Shown: positions 27,559 to 37,135, counted from the stretch's first letter. The stretch: 64,000 bases of DNA from Bacillus sp. FJAT-22090 (GCF_007676755.1 NZ_VEBK01000011.1:62001-126000), one strand, 5' to 3'. The notes: generated by a model not told the origin, from the letters alone. Made by a program: numbers and translations.

Positions 27559-27584
27559 CTGCCATAATTAATAAAAAAAACGAT

Positions 27585-28577
27585 TTAATAAATAAGATGA
27601 ACTAGTTCTTCCTTTGAAATACCACCGAAATATTTTGGTACATCAATCGTTTCTAAGGCTTCTTCAATTGCTTGCTTACTGTACGGCTTACCAGTCAATA
27701 ATTTCTCGACTTCTCCCATATCACCTACACCAAAGAAGTCTCCATATACTTTCACTTCTTCTATTATTCCTTTATTCACTTCTAATCGGACGTCTACCCC
27801 ACCAGTTGGGAATCGATGCGAGTGTTTCATATTAAATTTAGGTGATTTACCGAAATTCCAATCCCATTGTTGATAACGTTCTTCTGAAAGCTTATGGATA
27901 TTTTCCCAATCCTCTTCTGTAAGCTCCCAATATTGAATATTTTCTTCTCCACCAAAAATGGAGGAAAGAATTTCTGAGCGGAACTGCTCAATCGTCATAG
28001 GTTCTTTCAATAGCTCAGCAATATTGGTTACACGGCTACGAACCGATTTTATACCTTTTGATTCGATTTTTTCTTTACTTACTTTTAGTGCAGATACAAC
28101 TGCATCAATTTCTGTATCAAACATTAATGTGCCGTGGCTAAACATTCTACCACGAGTAGAAAACTGGGCATTCCCAGAGATTTTTTTACCTTCTGCCAAT
28201 ATATCATTACGACCGGATAACTCAGCGTTCACACCCATGTTCTGTAAAGCGTCTACAACTGGCTGTGTAAACTTTTTAAAGTTACGGAAGCTGTCCCCAT
28301 CGTCTTTCGTTAAAAAGCTAAAGTTCAGATTTCCTAAATCATGATACACAGCCCCACCGCCTGAAAGTCTACGGACAGGGATAATCCCATTTTTCTCTAC
28401 AAAATCTGTATTAATTTCTTCTACAGTATTTTGGTTTCTTCCAATAATGATCGATGGCTGATTTATGTAAAACAACAGGAAAGAGTCTTTTTCTACATCC
28501 ATTGTATTCAATGCATACTCTTCAATTGCTAGATTTATACGTGGATCAGTTATACCTTTATTATCAATAAAAAACAT
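27585..28577 (-). CDS. lplJ: lipoate--protein ligase (LplJ)
   Basis: This 330-residue enzyme attaches scavenged lipoate to the E2 subunits of 2-oxoacid dehydrogenases and to GcvH. The RRLSGGGAVYHD motif (about 70-81), the lysine region GKKISGNAQ and the C-terminal accessory domain are all present. Of two adjacent ATGs, the one at 28577 has AAAGGAG at the better distance. It is next to yhfH, as in B. subtilis. Confidence 0.92.
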   Translation of the reverse strand: MFFIDNKGITDPRINLAIEEYALNTMDVEKDSFLLFYINQPSIIIGRNQNTVEEINTDFVEKNGIIPVRRLSGGGAVYHDLGNLNFSFLTKDDGDSFRNFKKFTQPVVDALQNMGVNAELSGRNDILAEGKKISGNAQFSTRGRMFSHGTLMFDTEIDAVVSALKVSKEKIESKGIKSVRSRVTNIAELLKEPMTIEQFRSEILSSIFGGEENIQYWELTEEDWENIHKLSEERYQQWDWNFGKSPKFNMKHSHRFPTGGVDVRLEVNKGIIEEVKVYGDFFGVGDMGEVEKLLTGKPYSKQAIEEALETIDVPKYFGGISKEELVHLIY

Positions 28578-28699
28578 GGTCATCGCTCCTTTACTCCTAT
28601 TTTACCAAAAAACAAAACAATTTGTTGACAAAATAATCTGTGTTATATTACAATAAACAAAACTTAAACAGTTATATAACAGATGGAGGTGGAACAACT

Positions 28700-28825
28700 A
28701 TGTTAGAAAACGTAATTGAATTTTTCCGTAACCTGCCTGAAAAAACATGCGCTACATGTGGTGAAACAATAGAAGAACAGCATGAGTGCTATGGAAATCA
28801 ATGTGATAAATGCAACAACGTATAA
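28700..28825 (+). CDS. yhfH: YhfH family small zinc-ribbon-like protein
   Basis: The 41-residue protein MLENVIEFFRNLPEK continues into CATCGETIEEQHECYGNQC and a last CDKC. It has Cys at 17, 20, 30, 35 and 38, which could bind a metal ion. It matches the YhfH family by sequence and by its place next to lplJ. The ATG at 28700 has SD GGAGGTGG; the longer frame upstream has none. Function unknown. Confidence 0.8.
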   Translation: MLENVIEFFRNLPEKTCATCGETIEEQHECYGNQCDKCNNV

Positions 28826-28839
28826 TTATAAGAACAGTA

Positions 28840-28875
28840 AAAGCGCTCGGCTCTCTGTTTAGAGCCAAGCGCTTT
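28840..28875. terminator. bidirectional terminator
   Basis: AAAGCGCTCGGCTCT (28840-28854) pairs with AGAGCCAAGCGCTTT (28861-28875) with one mismatch, between the convergent yhfH and yhgE genes. Confidence 0.8.
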
Positions 28876-28878
28876 GTA

Positions 28879-31068
28879 TTATGCTTCTGCAGTTTGTTGT
28901 GAGTGATTTTTTTTGAACATGAACAAGAAGTAGCCAAGAGTTAAGACAAGACATACTACCATAAATCCAATAAGTACACCATTGCTCGCCCATAAAGTAC
29001 TCATATTACCTGTTGAAATAGCTGCTTTAAATGCTTGAACAGAATAAGTCATCGGTAATAGTTTATTGAAAACTTGTAACGGCTGTGGAATCAATTCTAA
29101 TGGGAATGTTCCTGCACTTGTAGTTAATTGAAGGATTAACACAAGAATAGCCAAGAATCGACCAGCATTACTTAGAACCGAAACAAATAATTGGATCATC
29201 GCTAAGAATGTAAAGCTCGTAATAATCGTTGTTAGGATGAACATTCCAACGTTTTGTGTTTCTAATTTAAGTGCAAATAATGCGATAGCTACTGCGATTA
29301 AGGACTGAATAATTCCTACAACCCCAAGAACCGTTACTTTACTTGTAAACCATGATGCTCCATTTGTTGGCTTGATAGCTGGCTCTACGAGTGGGAATAT
29401 GATAGAAATCATCAATGCCCCAACGAATAAACCAAGTGACAAGAAGTATGGAGTGAATCCAGTACCATAGTTTGGCACTGCATTTACAGATTTTGCATCT
29501 ACATCTACTGGAGATGAAATCATATCGAAAGTTGCGTCATTAGCTTTTACGTCCCCAACCTCTTTGCTTGCATCTTCTAGGCTAGTTTGCAAAGTATTTG
29601 TTCCATCGACTAAAGCTTTTGTTCCATCTGCTAGTTTAGTAGAGCCACCTGCAAGTTCTCCAGATTTTTCAGCTAGCGTACCAGTTCCTTCTTGTAATTT
29701 CGTTGAACCACCAGCTAATTGATTTAGCCCGCTTACTAAGTTTGTTGAACCTGTATATGCTTGTTGGATACCAGCGTTAAATTCTTTCATTTTTGTTGCT
29801 AATGTGTTTGTCCCTGCTGCTAGACTTGAAGAACCTTCCGCTAATGCTGCAGATGATCCATTAAGTTTTGCAACGCCTTGCCCTGCTTGTGTATATCCTG
29901 CATGTAATTGTGCTGCTCCATTATGCACTTGAGCTGTTCCATTCGATAATGCAGTTGTTCCAGCTGCCAGTTTTTCCAATCCAGCAGATACAGTGGAACT
30001 ACCTGATTCTAATTGTTTAAGAGTTTCTGTCAAAGCCGCTGCCTGTTCTGCTGGAAGTGCAGCCCCTATTTGCTCCATTTGAGTAGCTAACGCTTTAATA
30101 CCAGTGCTTACTTGAGTAGCACCTTTTGATAATTGGTTCGCGCTATCATTCAATGTCGCGGAACTGTTTTGTAACTGAGCCAATGAAGCGACTAACGCTT
30201 TATCTTTCTCACTAAGTAATTGATAGCTTTCATTTAATTTTGCAACGCCTGCTGTATAATCGCTAATACCTTTTTTCAAAGCACCTGCACCTGTTGCTGT
30301 TTGGTTTGCACCATCTGCTAACTGAGTAGATCCATCAGTCAATTTAGAAATCCCGTCATTTAGTTGAGTTGAGCCTTTCGCAGCTGACTGTATGCCGTCT
30401 ACTACTGTATTTGTTCCATCTCGAAGTTCAATTGTGCTGCTTGCTAGTTGTTCTAAATAACCTTTTAAATCGTTTGCTCCGTTATCTATTTCTGAAGCAC
30501 CATCTTTTAACTGACCAGCGCCATCTGAAGCTTCCGCAAAACCATCACCTATTTTAGTGATCGAATCGAAAAGCTGCTCTGCGTAAGTAGATGTCACTTC
30601 TTTATTTACTTCTGCACGAATTCGATCCATTGCAGTCCCACCAATTTGAGATGCTAGGAAATTATATCCTTCATTTGCTTTATACGTAATGACCATTTTT
30701 TCTGGCTGTTCGTCTAATAAAGTAGTCGCATGCTGTGAGAAGTTCTCAGGAATTTCAATAAGTAAATAATAGTCCTGATCTTCTAGTCCTTGTAGTGCCT
30801 CTTTTTTCGACACAGATTTAAAATTGAATTGCTTGCTATCGATCAGCTTATCTTTTAACGTTTCTCCAAGCTTTAGCTCCAATCCTTCCATTTCCGCGCC
30901 TTCGTCTGAATTGACTATTGCTACTGGTAAATCTTCTAAGCCTGCATATGGGTCCCAAAATGCCCATAAAAACATTCCTGCATACAAAACAGGTATGAAT
31001 AATATTGCGATAATAGGAATCAATAATTTGCGATTCGTCAATATCGCTTTCCACTGTGCTTTGATCAT
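28879..31068 (-). CDS. yhgE: YhgE/Pip family membrane protein
   Basis: The 729-residue protein has one N-terminal membrane helix (about 15-37), a long central region of repeated LxxGxxxLxxG units (about 185-500) and five or six C-terminal helices with ABC-2-type character. This architecture is that of YhgE and the lactococcal phage infection protein Pip. Some relatives act as phage receptors or in protein export; the role here is not known. SD AGGAGG precedes the ATG. It follows the TetR-type gene yhgD, its probable regulator. Confidence 0.85.
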   Translation of the reverse strand: MIKAQWKAILTNRKLLIPIIAILFIPVLYAGMFLWAFWDPYAGLEDLPVAIVNSDEGAEMEGLELKLGETLKDKLIDSKQFNFKSVSKKEALQGLEDQDYYLLIEIPENFSQHATTLLDEQPEKMVITYKANEGYNFLASQIGGTAMDRIRAEVNKEVTSTYAEQLFDSITKIGDGFAEASDGAGQLKDGASEIDNGANDLKGYLEQLASSTIELRDGTNTVVDGIQSAAKGSTQLNDGISKLTDGSTQLADGANQTATGAGALKKGISDYTAGVAKLNESYQLLSEKDKALVASLAQLQNSSATLNDSANQLSKGATQVSTGIKALATQMEQIGAALPAEQAAALTETLKQLESGSSTVSAGLEKLAAGTTALSNGTAQVHNGAAQLHAGYTQAGQGVAKLNGSSAALAEGSSSLAAGTNTLATKMKEFNAGIQQAYTGSTNLVSGLNQLAGGSTKLQEGTGTLAEKSGELAGGSTKLADGTKALVDGTNTLQTSLEDASKEVGDVKANDATFDMISSPVDVDAKSVNAVPNYGTGFTPYFLSLGLFVGALMISIIFPLVEPAIKPTNGASWFTSKVTVLGVVGIIQSLIAVAIALFALKLETQNVGMFILTTIITSFTFLAMIQLFVSVLSNAGRFLAILVLILQLTTSAGTFPLELIPQPLQVFNKLLPMTYSVQAFKAAISTGNMSTLWASNGVLIGFMVVCLVLTLGYFLFMFKKNHSQQTAEA

Positions 31069-31104
31069 TCCATTTTCCTCCTAAAACTAATTGACTATAA
31101 TGTT

Positions 31105-31115
31105 CATTTGGTCAT
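31105..31115. promoter_or_regulatory. candidate YhgD operator (two related sites)
   Basis: ATGACCAAATG on the minus strand (31105-31115) lies between yhgD and yhgE. A near copy with one extra base, ATGACCGAAATG, lies upstream of yhgD (31748-31759). A shared motif around a TetR gene suggests autoregulation. This is inference from two sites only. Confidence 0.35.
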
Positions 31116-31136
31116 TCATTAACAAAAAAATGAGTC

Positions 31137-31706
31137 TCAAACTAAGAGACTGCGAAAAATTGTTTCTTGAAAAAAGTTTACGATTTCTACTTCAGGTAGT
31201 GACTCGTCATGTGTCATATTCCAATCATTGATAAACGCAAGATAAGCCTTAAATAATAAATATGCTACAAGTTCACTGTTTACTTGTCTCAATTCACCTT
31301 TTGCTGCATACTTATCGATCTTCTCTTTGATGAATGTAACAATTGCCTGCTCCGTTTGATGCAGCATTTGTTTGACAGCAGGTGTTCGCCAATCTTTTTC
31401 CTCGTCCACAATTTTAGCATATAGTTGATGGGTTTCTCGAAATTCTAACATTTTCATCAACGCGGCGTGGGCGTTTTCTTGGAAAGAAGCACCTTCTTGA
31501 ATTACATTCGTAGCCTCCTGCTTCATCTCGGAAATCATTCTCATGACGATTTCTTGAAAAAGCACTTCTTTGTTTTCAAAAAAAGTGTAGATAGTTCCTT
31601 TACCTACATTTGCAATTTTTGCTATTTGCTCCATCGTCGTAGCTTTATAGCCGAAAAGCGAAAAAGATCTCGTTGCAGCTTCCAAGATTTCTTTTTTTCG
31701 ATCCAT
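31137..31706 (-). CDS. yhgD: TetR-family regulator YhgD
   Basis: The 189-residue protein has an N-terminal TetR helix-turn-helix (ILEAATRSFSLFGYKATTMEQIA, then VGKGTIYTFFENKE, about 5-45) and a helical ligand-binding domain. The start MDRKKEIL at 31706 has SD GGAGAG; seven earlier codons overlap that SD. It lies directly upstream of yhgE in the same direction and most likely represses it. Confidence 0.85.
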   Translation of the reverse strand: MDRKKEILEAATRSFSLFGYKATTMEQIAKIANVGKGTIYTFFENKEVLFQEIVMRMISEMKQEATNVIQEGASFQENAHAALMKMLEFRETHQLYAKIVDEEKDWRTPAVKQMLHQTEQAIVTFIKEKIDKYAAKGELRQVNSELVAYLLFKAYLAFINDWNMTHDESLPEVEIVNFFQETIFRSLLV

Positions 31707-31804
31707 TTGGCAACTCTCCATTTCCAACTAAAAAATGACCAGAAAACCATTTCGGTCATCTAGTCATTATATTACTTCAACTTTTATGTGATTGCAAGTA
31801 TTTT

Positions 31805-32263
31805 TTAATGGTGCATATTACTCATTGAATCATCGTCCTCATCTGGCATTACTTTACTTAAATCCGGATTTCCAACAGTTAGCTTTTGTTTCGGCATCGT
31901 GTGAAGTCCTCTTGCAGTCGTATGAGCAAACATATAATATACCCCATCATGATCGAATGTATAATTGGCTTCATACACTCCGTCTTTTGTTAATACACCT
32001 TCCACCATTTTTCCATCATCACGCATACCCGATTCCCATACTTCAAATTCAACCGAATCCGCATCATCTACTGCTTTTTCCCCTTGTGTCACTTTAGCAG
32101 ACAAAACAACTTCCTCATTAACAGGTAATTGTTCAGCAGTTTGTATTTGAACTACTATCTCTTCGAATTTCGTCTCCCCTTGATCTATATTTGTTGCCTC
32201 TTTCGTCCCACATCCCGCTAAAGTCATTGCTGTTAATGCGACAGCTACTATCATTTTTTTCAT
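31805..32263 (-). CDS. YtkA/FixH-like lipoprotein
   Basis: The 152-residue protein has a lipoprotein signal (MKKMIVAVALTAMTLAGC, lipid site Cys18) and a YtkA-like immunoglobulin-type fold with EFEVWESG and GVYEANYTFDHDGVYYMFAHT. The C terminus is Asp-, Met- and His-rich (DEDDDSMSNMHH), which suggests metal binding. It overlaps the kinase stop by four bases (ATGA), so it belongs to the two-component operon and may be part of the same envelope-sensing or copper/redox function. That role is inference. Confidence 0.75.
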   Translation of the reverse strand: MKKMIVAVALTAMTLAGCGTKEATNIDQGETKFEEIVVQIQTAEQLPVNEEVVLSAKVTQGEKAVDDADSVEFEVWESGMRDDGKMVEGVLTKDGVYEANYTFDHDGVYYMFAHTTARGLHTMPKQKLTVGNPDLSKVMPDEDDDSMSNMHH

Positions 32264-33654
32264 GTGTATGAATCCTCCCAAATTGGTAATGTAATATATA
32301 CAGTTGTACCTTTTCCTACAACACTTTCGAATGCAAGACTGCCCTTTTGGACGTCTACTAATTGGGAAGCTATAGATAACCCTAAGCCCGTACCCCCATC
32401 TGAGCGACTTCTCGCTTGATTTACTCGGTAAAAACGCTCTGTAATATGTAGTAGATGTTCTTGCTCCATACCACAACCTTCATCCGTAATTTGAATAATT
32501 GTATCCTTTTTCGTTGTTTTATTAGCGATTGTGATGTTTGATGAATTAGGAGAATACCTAATAGCATTTTCCAAAATATTAATAAAAATTTGTTTCGTTT
32601 TTTGCTCGTCTGCTGCCAAAATTGTTTCTTCATCTACTAATAGAGAAAACGTTATTTCTTTTTCGATGGCCATTGGTTTTACAAGCTGTAATACTTCCCG
32701 TACAGTTTCGGCTAACACGAGTGGGCTTGTTTCCACTTCTTCTAATGTCTCTGATCTAGCAACGGTGAGCAAGTCATTTGTCAGCTTCTGCATACGATTT
32801 GCTTCCCGCACGATAAGCGAATATATTTCCATCTTTTTCTCATCGGGTATAAGCTGCTGCTCAAATGCTTCTCCATATCCTTTTATATAACTGATTGGCG
32901 TACGAAGTTCATGGGAAACTACAGATAAGAAGTCCCGCTTTTTTTCATCTTCTAATTGAATAGATTCCGCCATTTGGTTAAAAGTTTGCGCCAGTTCGCC
33001 AACTTCGTCTTGAGATTCGACATCGACACGGGTGTCATATTTACCTGCAGCCATGGAAATCGACGCCTCTTTTAACTTTGCTAATGGCTTCAGTACTCTT
33101 TGCAAGCTCTTCAAACTAATATACGCCAAGCAAACTAACAAAATAGAAACGATGAGTATTAAAAAGAGAACTTCCTTTGATGCCAATTCTGTTATTTTCG
33201 TTAAAGGGACATATAAGTAAATAATTCCTTCTAATCGATTCTCATCAACAAGTGGATATATAACAGATACCACTTCTCGTTCAAATCGTTTTTCATATCC
33301 ACGCTTCGTTACAGCATTTCCGTTAACCAATTGCGCCCTTTCCTCTGCACCTATTAACGTGTCATAGTCAATATCAAAAGGCAGGCAGGCACTCAATTCT
33401 CTCGGATTTCGAACTGTAAATACTTCTACGTCTGAAAATCGATTATAATCCTCTGTTTGTTCAATAAAAGCATTCGTGACGGGCCCGCCTTTATATGTAC
33501 GCTGCAGGCTTTCTGCTACTTCCTTCATAGAGGTTTCCGTATGTTGCACATATAGCTCTTCATACAAAAAGTTTGTAAATACGACTAAAAAAACAATGGT
33601 AGTTACAATAAAAACGAGAAGCAGCATCCAAATTTTTACGGATAGCTTTTTCAT
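32260..33654 (-). CDS. sensor histidine kinase
   Basis: The 464-residue kinase has membrane helices at about 9-29 and 160-180 flanking an extracellular sensor domain, then a HAMP domain (about 183-235), the His box SVVSHELRTPISYIKGY and the ATPase motifs DEGCGM and GGTGLGLSIA. It overlaps the regulator gene by four bases. It is the partner of the next regulator. The signal is unknown. Confidence 0.88.
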   Translation of the reverse strand: MKKLSVKIWMLLLVFIVTTIVFLVVFTNFLYEELYVQHTETSMKEVAESLQRTYKGGPVTNAFIEQTEDYNRFSDVEVFTVRNPRELSACLPFDIDYDTLIGAEERAQLVNGNAVTKRGYEKRFEREVVSVIYPLVDENRLEGIIYLYVPLTKITELASKEVLFLILIVSILLVCLAYISLKSLQRVLKPLAKLKEASISMAAGKYDTRVDVESQDEVGELAQTFNQMAESIQLEDEKKRDFLSVVSHELRTPISYIKGYGEAFEQQLIPDEKKMEIYSLIVREANRMQKLTNDLLTVARSETLEEVETSPLVLAETVREVLQLVKPMAIEKEITFSLLVDEETILAADEQKTKQIFINILENAIRYSPNSSNITIANKTTKKDTIIQITDEGCGMEQEHLLHITERFYRVNQARSRSDGGTGLGLSIASQLVDVQKGSLAFESVVGKGTTVYITLPIWEDSYT

Positions 33655-34325
33655 TCCTGTACCTCAAAACGATAGCCGATGCCCCATACCGTTTCTATAT
33701 ATTTAGCTGCAACACTTCCAAGCTTTAAACGAAGCGTTTTAATATGTGTATCTACTGTCCGTGTTCCACCCTCGTAATCTAAGCCCCAAATCCTTTCTAG
33801 TAACTGCTCTCTAGAAAAGACTTTTCCTTCATTGTCCATAAATAAATGGAGCAATTCATATTCTTTGAGTGTAAGATTAATTTTTTTATCTCCATTTAAC
33901 ATCTGTCTTGCACCGGGATCATTTACTAATACACCTTTTATAATCTTGCCATCTTTAACTTCGGTTCCCGTTCTTCTTAAAATGGCGTTAATTCTAGCTG
34001 TCAGTTCTATCGCAGTAAAAGGCTTAACGATATAATCGTCGCCACCGAGCATAAGCCCTTTCACTAAATCCGTTTTAGCATCTAATGCAGTTAGAAAAAT
34101 GATCGGTATGGATGTAAATTCCCTAAGCTTCTTACATACTTCAAATCCATCTTTCTCTGGCATCATTACGTCGAGAAGTATTAAATCTACAGAAGAAAAT
34201 AAAACAATTTTAGTCGCATCGTCACCGTTCTCAGCATGTAACACATCGAAGCCGCTTTTTCGCAAATGCAATTCAATTAGCCCTCGCATATCTTGTTCAT
34301 CATCTACTACTAATATAGTTGTCAT
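33651..34325 (-). CDS. OmpR/PhoB-type response regulator
   Basis: The 224-residue regulator has a receiver domain (ILVVDDEQD, phospho-acceptor in LILLDVMMPEKDG) and a winged helix with GGTRTVDTHIKTLRLKL. It is joined by ATGA overlaps to the lipoprotein gene before it and the kinase after it. Targets are unknown; its own operon is a likely one. Confidence 0.88.
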   Translation of the reverse strand: MTTILVVDDEQDMRGLIELHLRKSGFDVLHAENGDDATKIVLFSSVDLILLDVMMPEKDGFEVCKKLREFTSIPIIFLTALDAKTDLVKGLMLGGDDYIVKPFTAIELTARINAILRRTGTEVKDGKIIKGVLVNDPGARQMLNGDKKINLTLKEYELLHLFMDNEGKVFSREQLLERIWGLDYEGGTRTVDTHIKTLRLKLGSVAAKYIETVWGIGYRFEVQE

Positions 34326-35260
34326 TTGCCTGCCTCCCTTACGACTAACTGAAATGGACCTTTCCCTACATGTACCTTATTCATTATTTTTCCTGATTGG
34401 ATAAAGTATATATAATGATCGTCATAGCCCGCCAATACAATACTTTCTCCAAATGTTGCAATAGAAAACGGATTAGCTCCTGCTTTAAGTGAGGAAAGTA
34501 CCTCCCCTGTTTCCGAAATTTCATAAACAGTACTGCTTCCATGGCTCACCGCAAAAATATGCCCATTTGAACCCTTCGTCATATTAATCGGCATCATCGG
34601 CGCTTCCACTTCACCGAGTAATTTTCCTGTTTCTAAACTATATCTTTCAATAACTCGATTCGGTTTACTTCCAGCACCATGGCCACCAAGCCAAAGTTCA
34701 TTTTTATTTATTAATAATCCATGCGAAGAATTAGGAATTTCCCATTCCGCTTGTTCTTCTAACCCTAATGAAAAGATTGAAAGTATTTCATCCTTAAAGT
34801 TTACTACGTATAAATTATCATTAGCTACAACCATGGACATTGGATAATTGCCAGCAGCCGCTTCTTTAAGTAGATGTCCCTCTTTGTTAAAAAGAGAAAC
34901 TGTATTTTCCTTTCCATTTGCAATATAGATGTTTTCATTATAAGCGTAGGCAAAGGTTGCTCCTTCTTGTACGTCAAAAGTAGCCATCTGTTTGCCAGTC
35001 GACAACTGCAACAGGACAGCTTCCTTCAATGTAAATCCATATAGTAATATCAAATCATCCGAAACCAACGTAAACCCTGTATACGCGGCATCCAACTGCC
35101 ATGTCTCAAATACTTCCTGCTTAGGAGATATGAAATCAATCGTTCCTTCCACAGTATTTAAGCTTGCTACAAAATCAACCGACGGATCAATTGATGGTAA
35201 CGAAGGCTGTGCACATGCACTTAGTAAAAGCATGACTAACAGTATGCTTAGTTTTCTCAC
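34322..35260 (-). CDS. beta-propeller (YncE-like) lipoprotein
   Basis: The 312-residue protein begins with a lipoprotein signal (VRKLSILLVMLLLSAC, lipid site near residue 16). It continues with repeated blades of the form NENIYIANGKENTVSLFNKEG and NKNELWLGGHGAGSKPN, typical of YVTN/YncE-like propellers. The GTG at 35260 is used, with SD AGGGGGTGA. It is the first gene of a four-gene coupled operon and may pass an extracellular cue to the kinase; that is inference. Confidence 0.75.
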   Translation of the reverse strand: MRKLSILLVMLLLSACAQPSLPSIDPSVDFVASLNTVEGTIDFISPKQEVFETWQLDAAYTGFTLVSDDLILLYGFTLKEAVLLQLSTGKQMATFDVQEGATFAYAYNENIYIANGKENTVSLFNKEGHLLKEAAAGNYPMSMVVANDNLYVVNFKDEILSIFSLGLEEQAEWEIPNSSHGLLINKNELWLGGHGAGSKPNRVIERYSLETGKLLGEVEAPMMPINMTKGSNGHIFAVSHGSSTVYEISETGEVLSSLKAGANPFSIATFGESIVLAGYDDHYIYFIQSGKIMNKVHVGKGPFQLVVREAGK

Positions 35261-35352
35261 CAATTCACCCCCTACCATCATTTTACCGAAAAAGTGTGAA
35301 AAAAGTTTGAAATGTAAAGTATTCGCATATCGTAATGGAATGTGCATTTTTT

Positions 35353-36131
35353 AGTGGAAGTTTTATCCTTTTACAACTAAACCATTCAGCATAGCAACTA
35401 AACAATTTTTTTCGGAAAGAAAGCTCACAAAGTCTGTTGAATATGCCTTTTTGAATGGAAGTTTTATCCTTTTACAACTAAACGACTCAGAATTACAACT
35501 AAACCCGCTAATTTTACAACTAACCTTCTCTTTTTTACAACTAACCGATTTTTTTCGTGAAAAAGCTCCAAAAGTCTAGAAACATGACTTGTTTTTAGTG
35601 GAAATTTTATCCTTTTACAACTAAACGCTTCATTATTACAACTAAACCTGCCATTTTTACAACTAAACTCACCATTTTTACAATTAAAAAATCTTTTCGT
35701 GAAAAAAAGCTCAAAAAGTCTGGGAATATGCCTTATTTGAGTGGGAATTTTATCCTTTTACAACTAAACGCTTCATTATTACAACTAAACCTGGCAATTT
35801 TACAACTAAACTCATCTTTTTTACAACTAAACAATCTTCCCGTGAAAAAAGCTCAAAGTGTCTGGGAATATGCCTTATTTGAGTGGAAATTTTATCCTTT
35901 TACAACTAAACGCTTCATTATTACAACTAAACCTGCCATTTTTACAACTAAACTCACCATTTTTACAATTAAAAAATCTTTTCGTGAAAAAAAGCTCAAA
36001 AAGTCTGGGAATATGCCTTATTTGAGTGGGAATTTTATCCTTTTACAACTAAACGCTTCATTATTACAACTAAACCTGGCAATTTTACAACTAAACTCAT
36101 CTTTTTTACAATTAAAAAATTTTTTCGTGAA
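35353..36131 (-). repeat. large tandem array of 21-bp-phased TTAGTTGT motifs (array A)
   Basis: Six blocks begin at 35353, 35454, 35597, 35740, 35882 and 36025, giving a 142-143 bp period after a first short block. Each full block holds four copies of ACAACTAA (TTAGTTGT on the minus strand) exactly 21 bp apart, for example at 35617, 35638, 35659 and 35680. Each ends with a hairpin-like CTCAAA/TTTGAG segment and a T-run. Blocks 3 and 5, and blocks 4 and 6, are near identical, indicating a recent 285-bp duplication. It fills the gap between the lipoprotein gene and hemH. Confidence 0.95.
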
Positions 36132-36134
36132 AAA

Positions 36135-36169
36135 AGCTCAAAAAGTCTAAGAGCATGACTTTCTGAGCT
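36135..36169 (-). terminator. terminator of hemEH
   Basis: On the minus strand AGCTCAGAAAGTC pairs with GACTTTTTGAGCT (one G-U pair) around a nine-base loop, then TTTTTTC. The right half of this hairpin recurs in every block of array A. Confidence 0.75.
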
Positions 36170-36182
36170 ATCGTTTCACTAC

Positions 36183-37115
36183 TCATTTCATATGAAGCTG
36201 TTTTAATACGACATCTGCCATCGCATCGATGAATTGAGGTTGATCGTTTGGCATTGCTGGGCGTACGTATGTCGCTCCGATATCTTCACATACTACTTTA
36301 CACTCATAGTCATTATCGTAGAGAACTTCTAAGTGCTCTGCTACAAATCCAACTGGTGTATAGACGAATGTTGTATATCCTTTTTCTTCGTGTAATTCAC
36401 GTGTTAAGTCTTGTACATCTGGCCCAATCCAAGGTTCTGGAGTTTGTCCAGCACTTTGCCAGCCGACTGCGTAATTTTTCACGCCAGCAGCTTTGGCGAT
36501 TAGGTCTGCCGTCTCATTTAATTGGTCTGCATACGGATCGCCCATTGCAAGAATTTTTTCTGGAAGGGAGTGAGCAGAAACGATTAAGCATGCTTTTTCG
36601 CGTTGTTCTTCAGACATTGCAGCAAATGCCTCGCTTACTTTTTCATTCCAGTATTGAATGAATTTTGGCTCGTTATACCAGCTTTCAACAGAAGTAATTT
36701 TCAAATTACCAAGTTTTTCTGCTTCTTCTTGAATACGGCCATTATATGATTTTACAGAGAATGTTGAAAAATGAGGTGCCAATACGATAGAAACTGCTTC
36801 CGTAATGCCATCTTTGTGCATTTGTGCTACTGCATCCTCTAAGAAAGGCTCAATATGCTTTAATCCAATATACACTTTAAATTCTATCTCATCTTGAACT
36901 TCATTCAGACGCGCGCCAAGACCTTTTGCTTGGTTTTCTGTAATTTTAGCAAGGGGAGAAATTCCTCCGATTGCTTTGTAACGACCAGTTAAGTCCGCTA
37001 ATTGCTCATCGCTTGGTTTACGACCGTGACGAATATGTGTGTAGTATCGTTCGATGTCTGCTTCTTCGTAGGGAGTTCCATATGCCATTACTAATAATCC
37101 CATTGTTTTTTTCAT
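36183..37115 (-). CDS. hemH: coproporphyrin III / protoporphyrin ferrochelatase (HemH)
   Basis: This soluble enzyme inserts iron into the porphyrin; in Gram-positive bacteria the substrate is normally coproporphyrin III. The 310 residues equal the B. subtilis length. The catalytic His is in SAHSLPEKI, and LAPHFSTFS and [13 protein letters not shown] are present. The ATG at 37115 has SD GAGGTGA. It follows hemE by 20 bases. Confidence 0.95.
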   Translation of the reverse strand: MKKTMGLLVMAYGTPYEEADIERYYTHIRHGRKPSDEQLADLTGRYKAIGGISPLAKITENQAKGLGARLNEVQDEIEFKVYIGLKHIEPFLEDAVAQMHKDGITEAVSIVLAPHFSTFSVKSYNGRIQEEAEKLGNLKITSVESWYNEPKFIQYWNEKVSEAFAAMSEEQREKACLIVSAHSLPEKILAMGDPYADQLNETADLIAKAAGVKNYAVGWQSAGQTPEPWIGPDVQDLTRELHEEKGYTTFVYTPVGFVAEHLEVLYDNDYECKVVCEDIGATYVRPAMPNDQPQFIDAMADVVLKQLHMK

Positions 37116-37135
37116 AATAGTCACCTCAAAAAAGT

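Noticed and set aside
28879-31068. Phage-defence or phage-derived gene (phage infection protein)
   Set aside because: The name comes from a receptor role in lactococci; here it is the chromosomal yhgE in its usual place with yhgD.
35353-36131. CRISPR array
   Set aside because: The repeated core is only about eight bases with 13 variable bases, blocks are themselves copied, and no cas gene is present.
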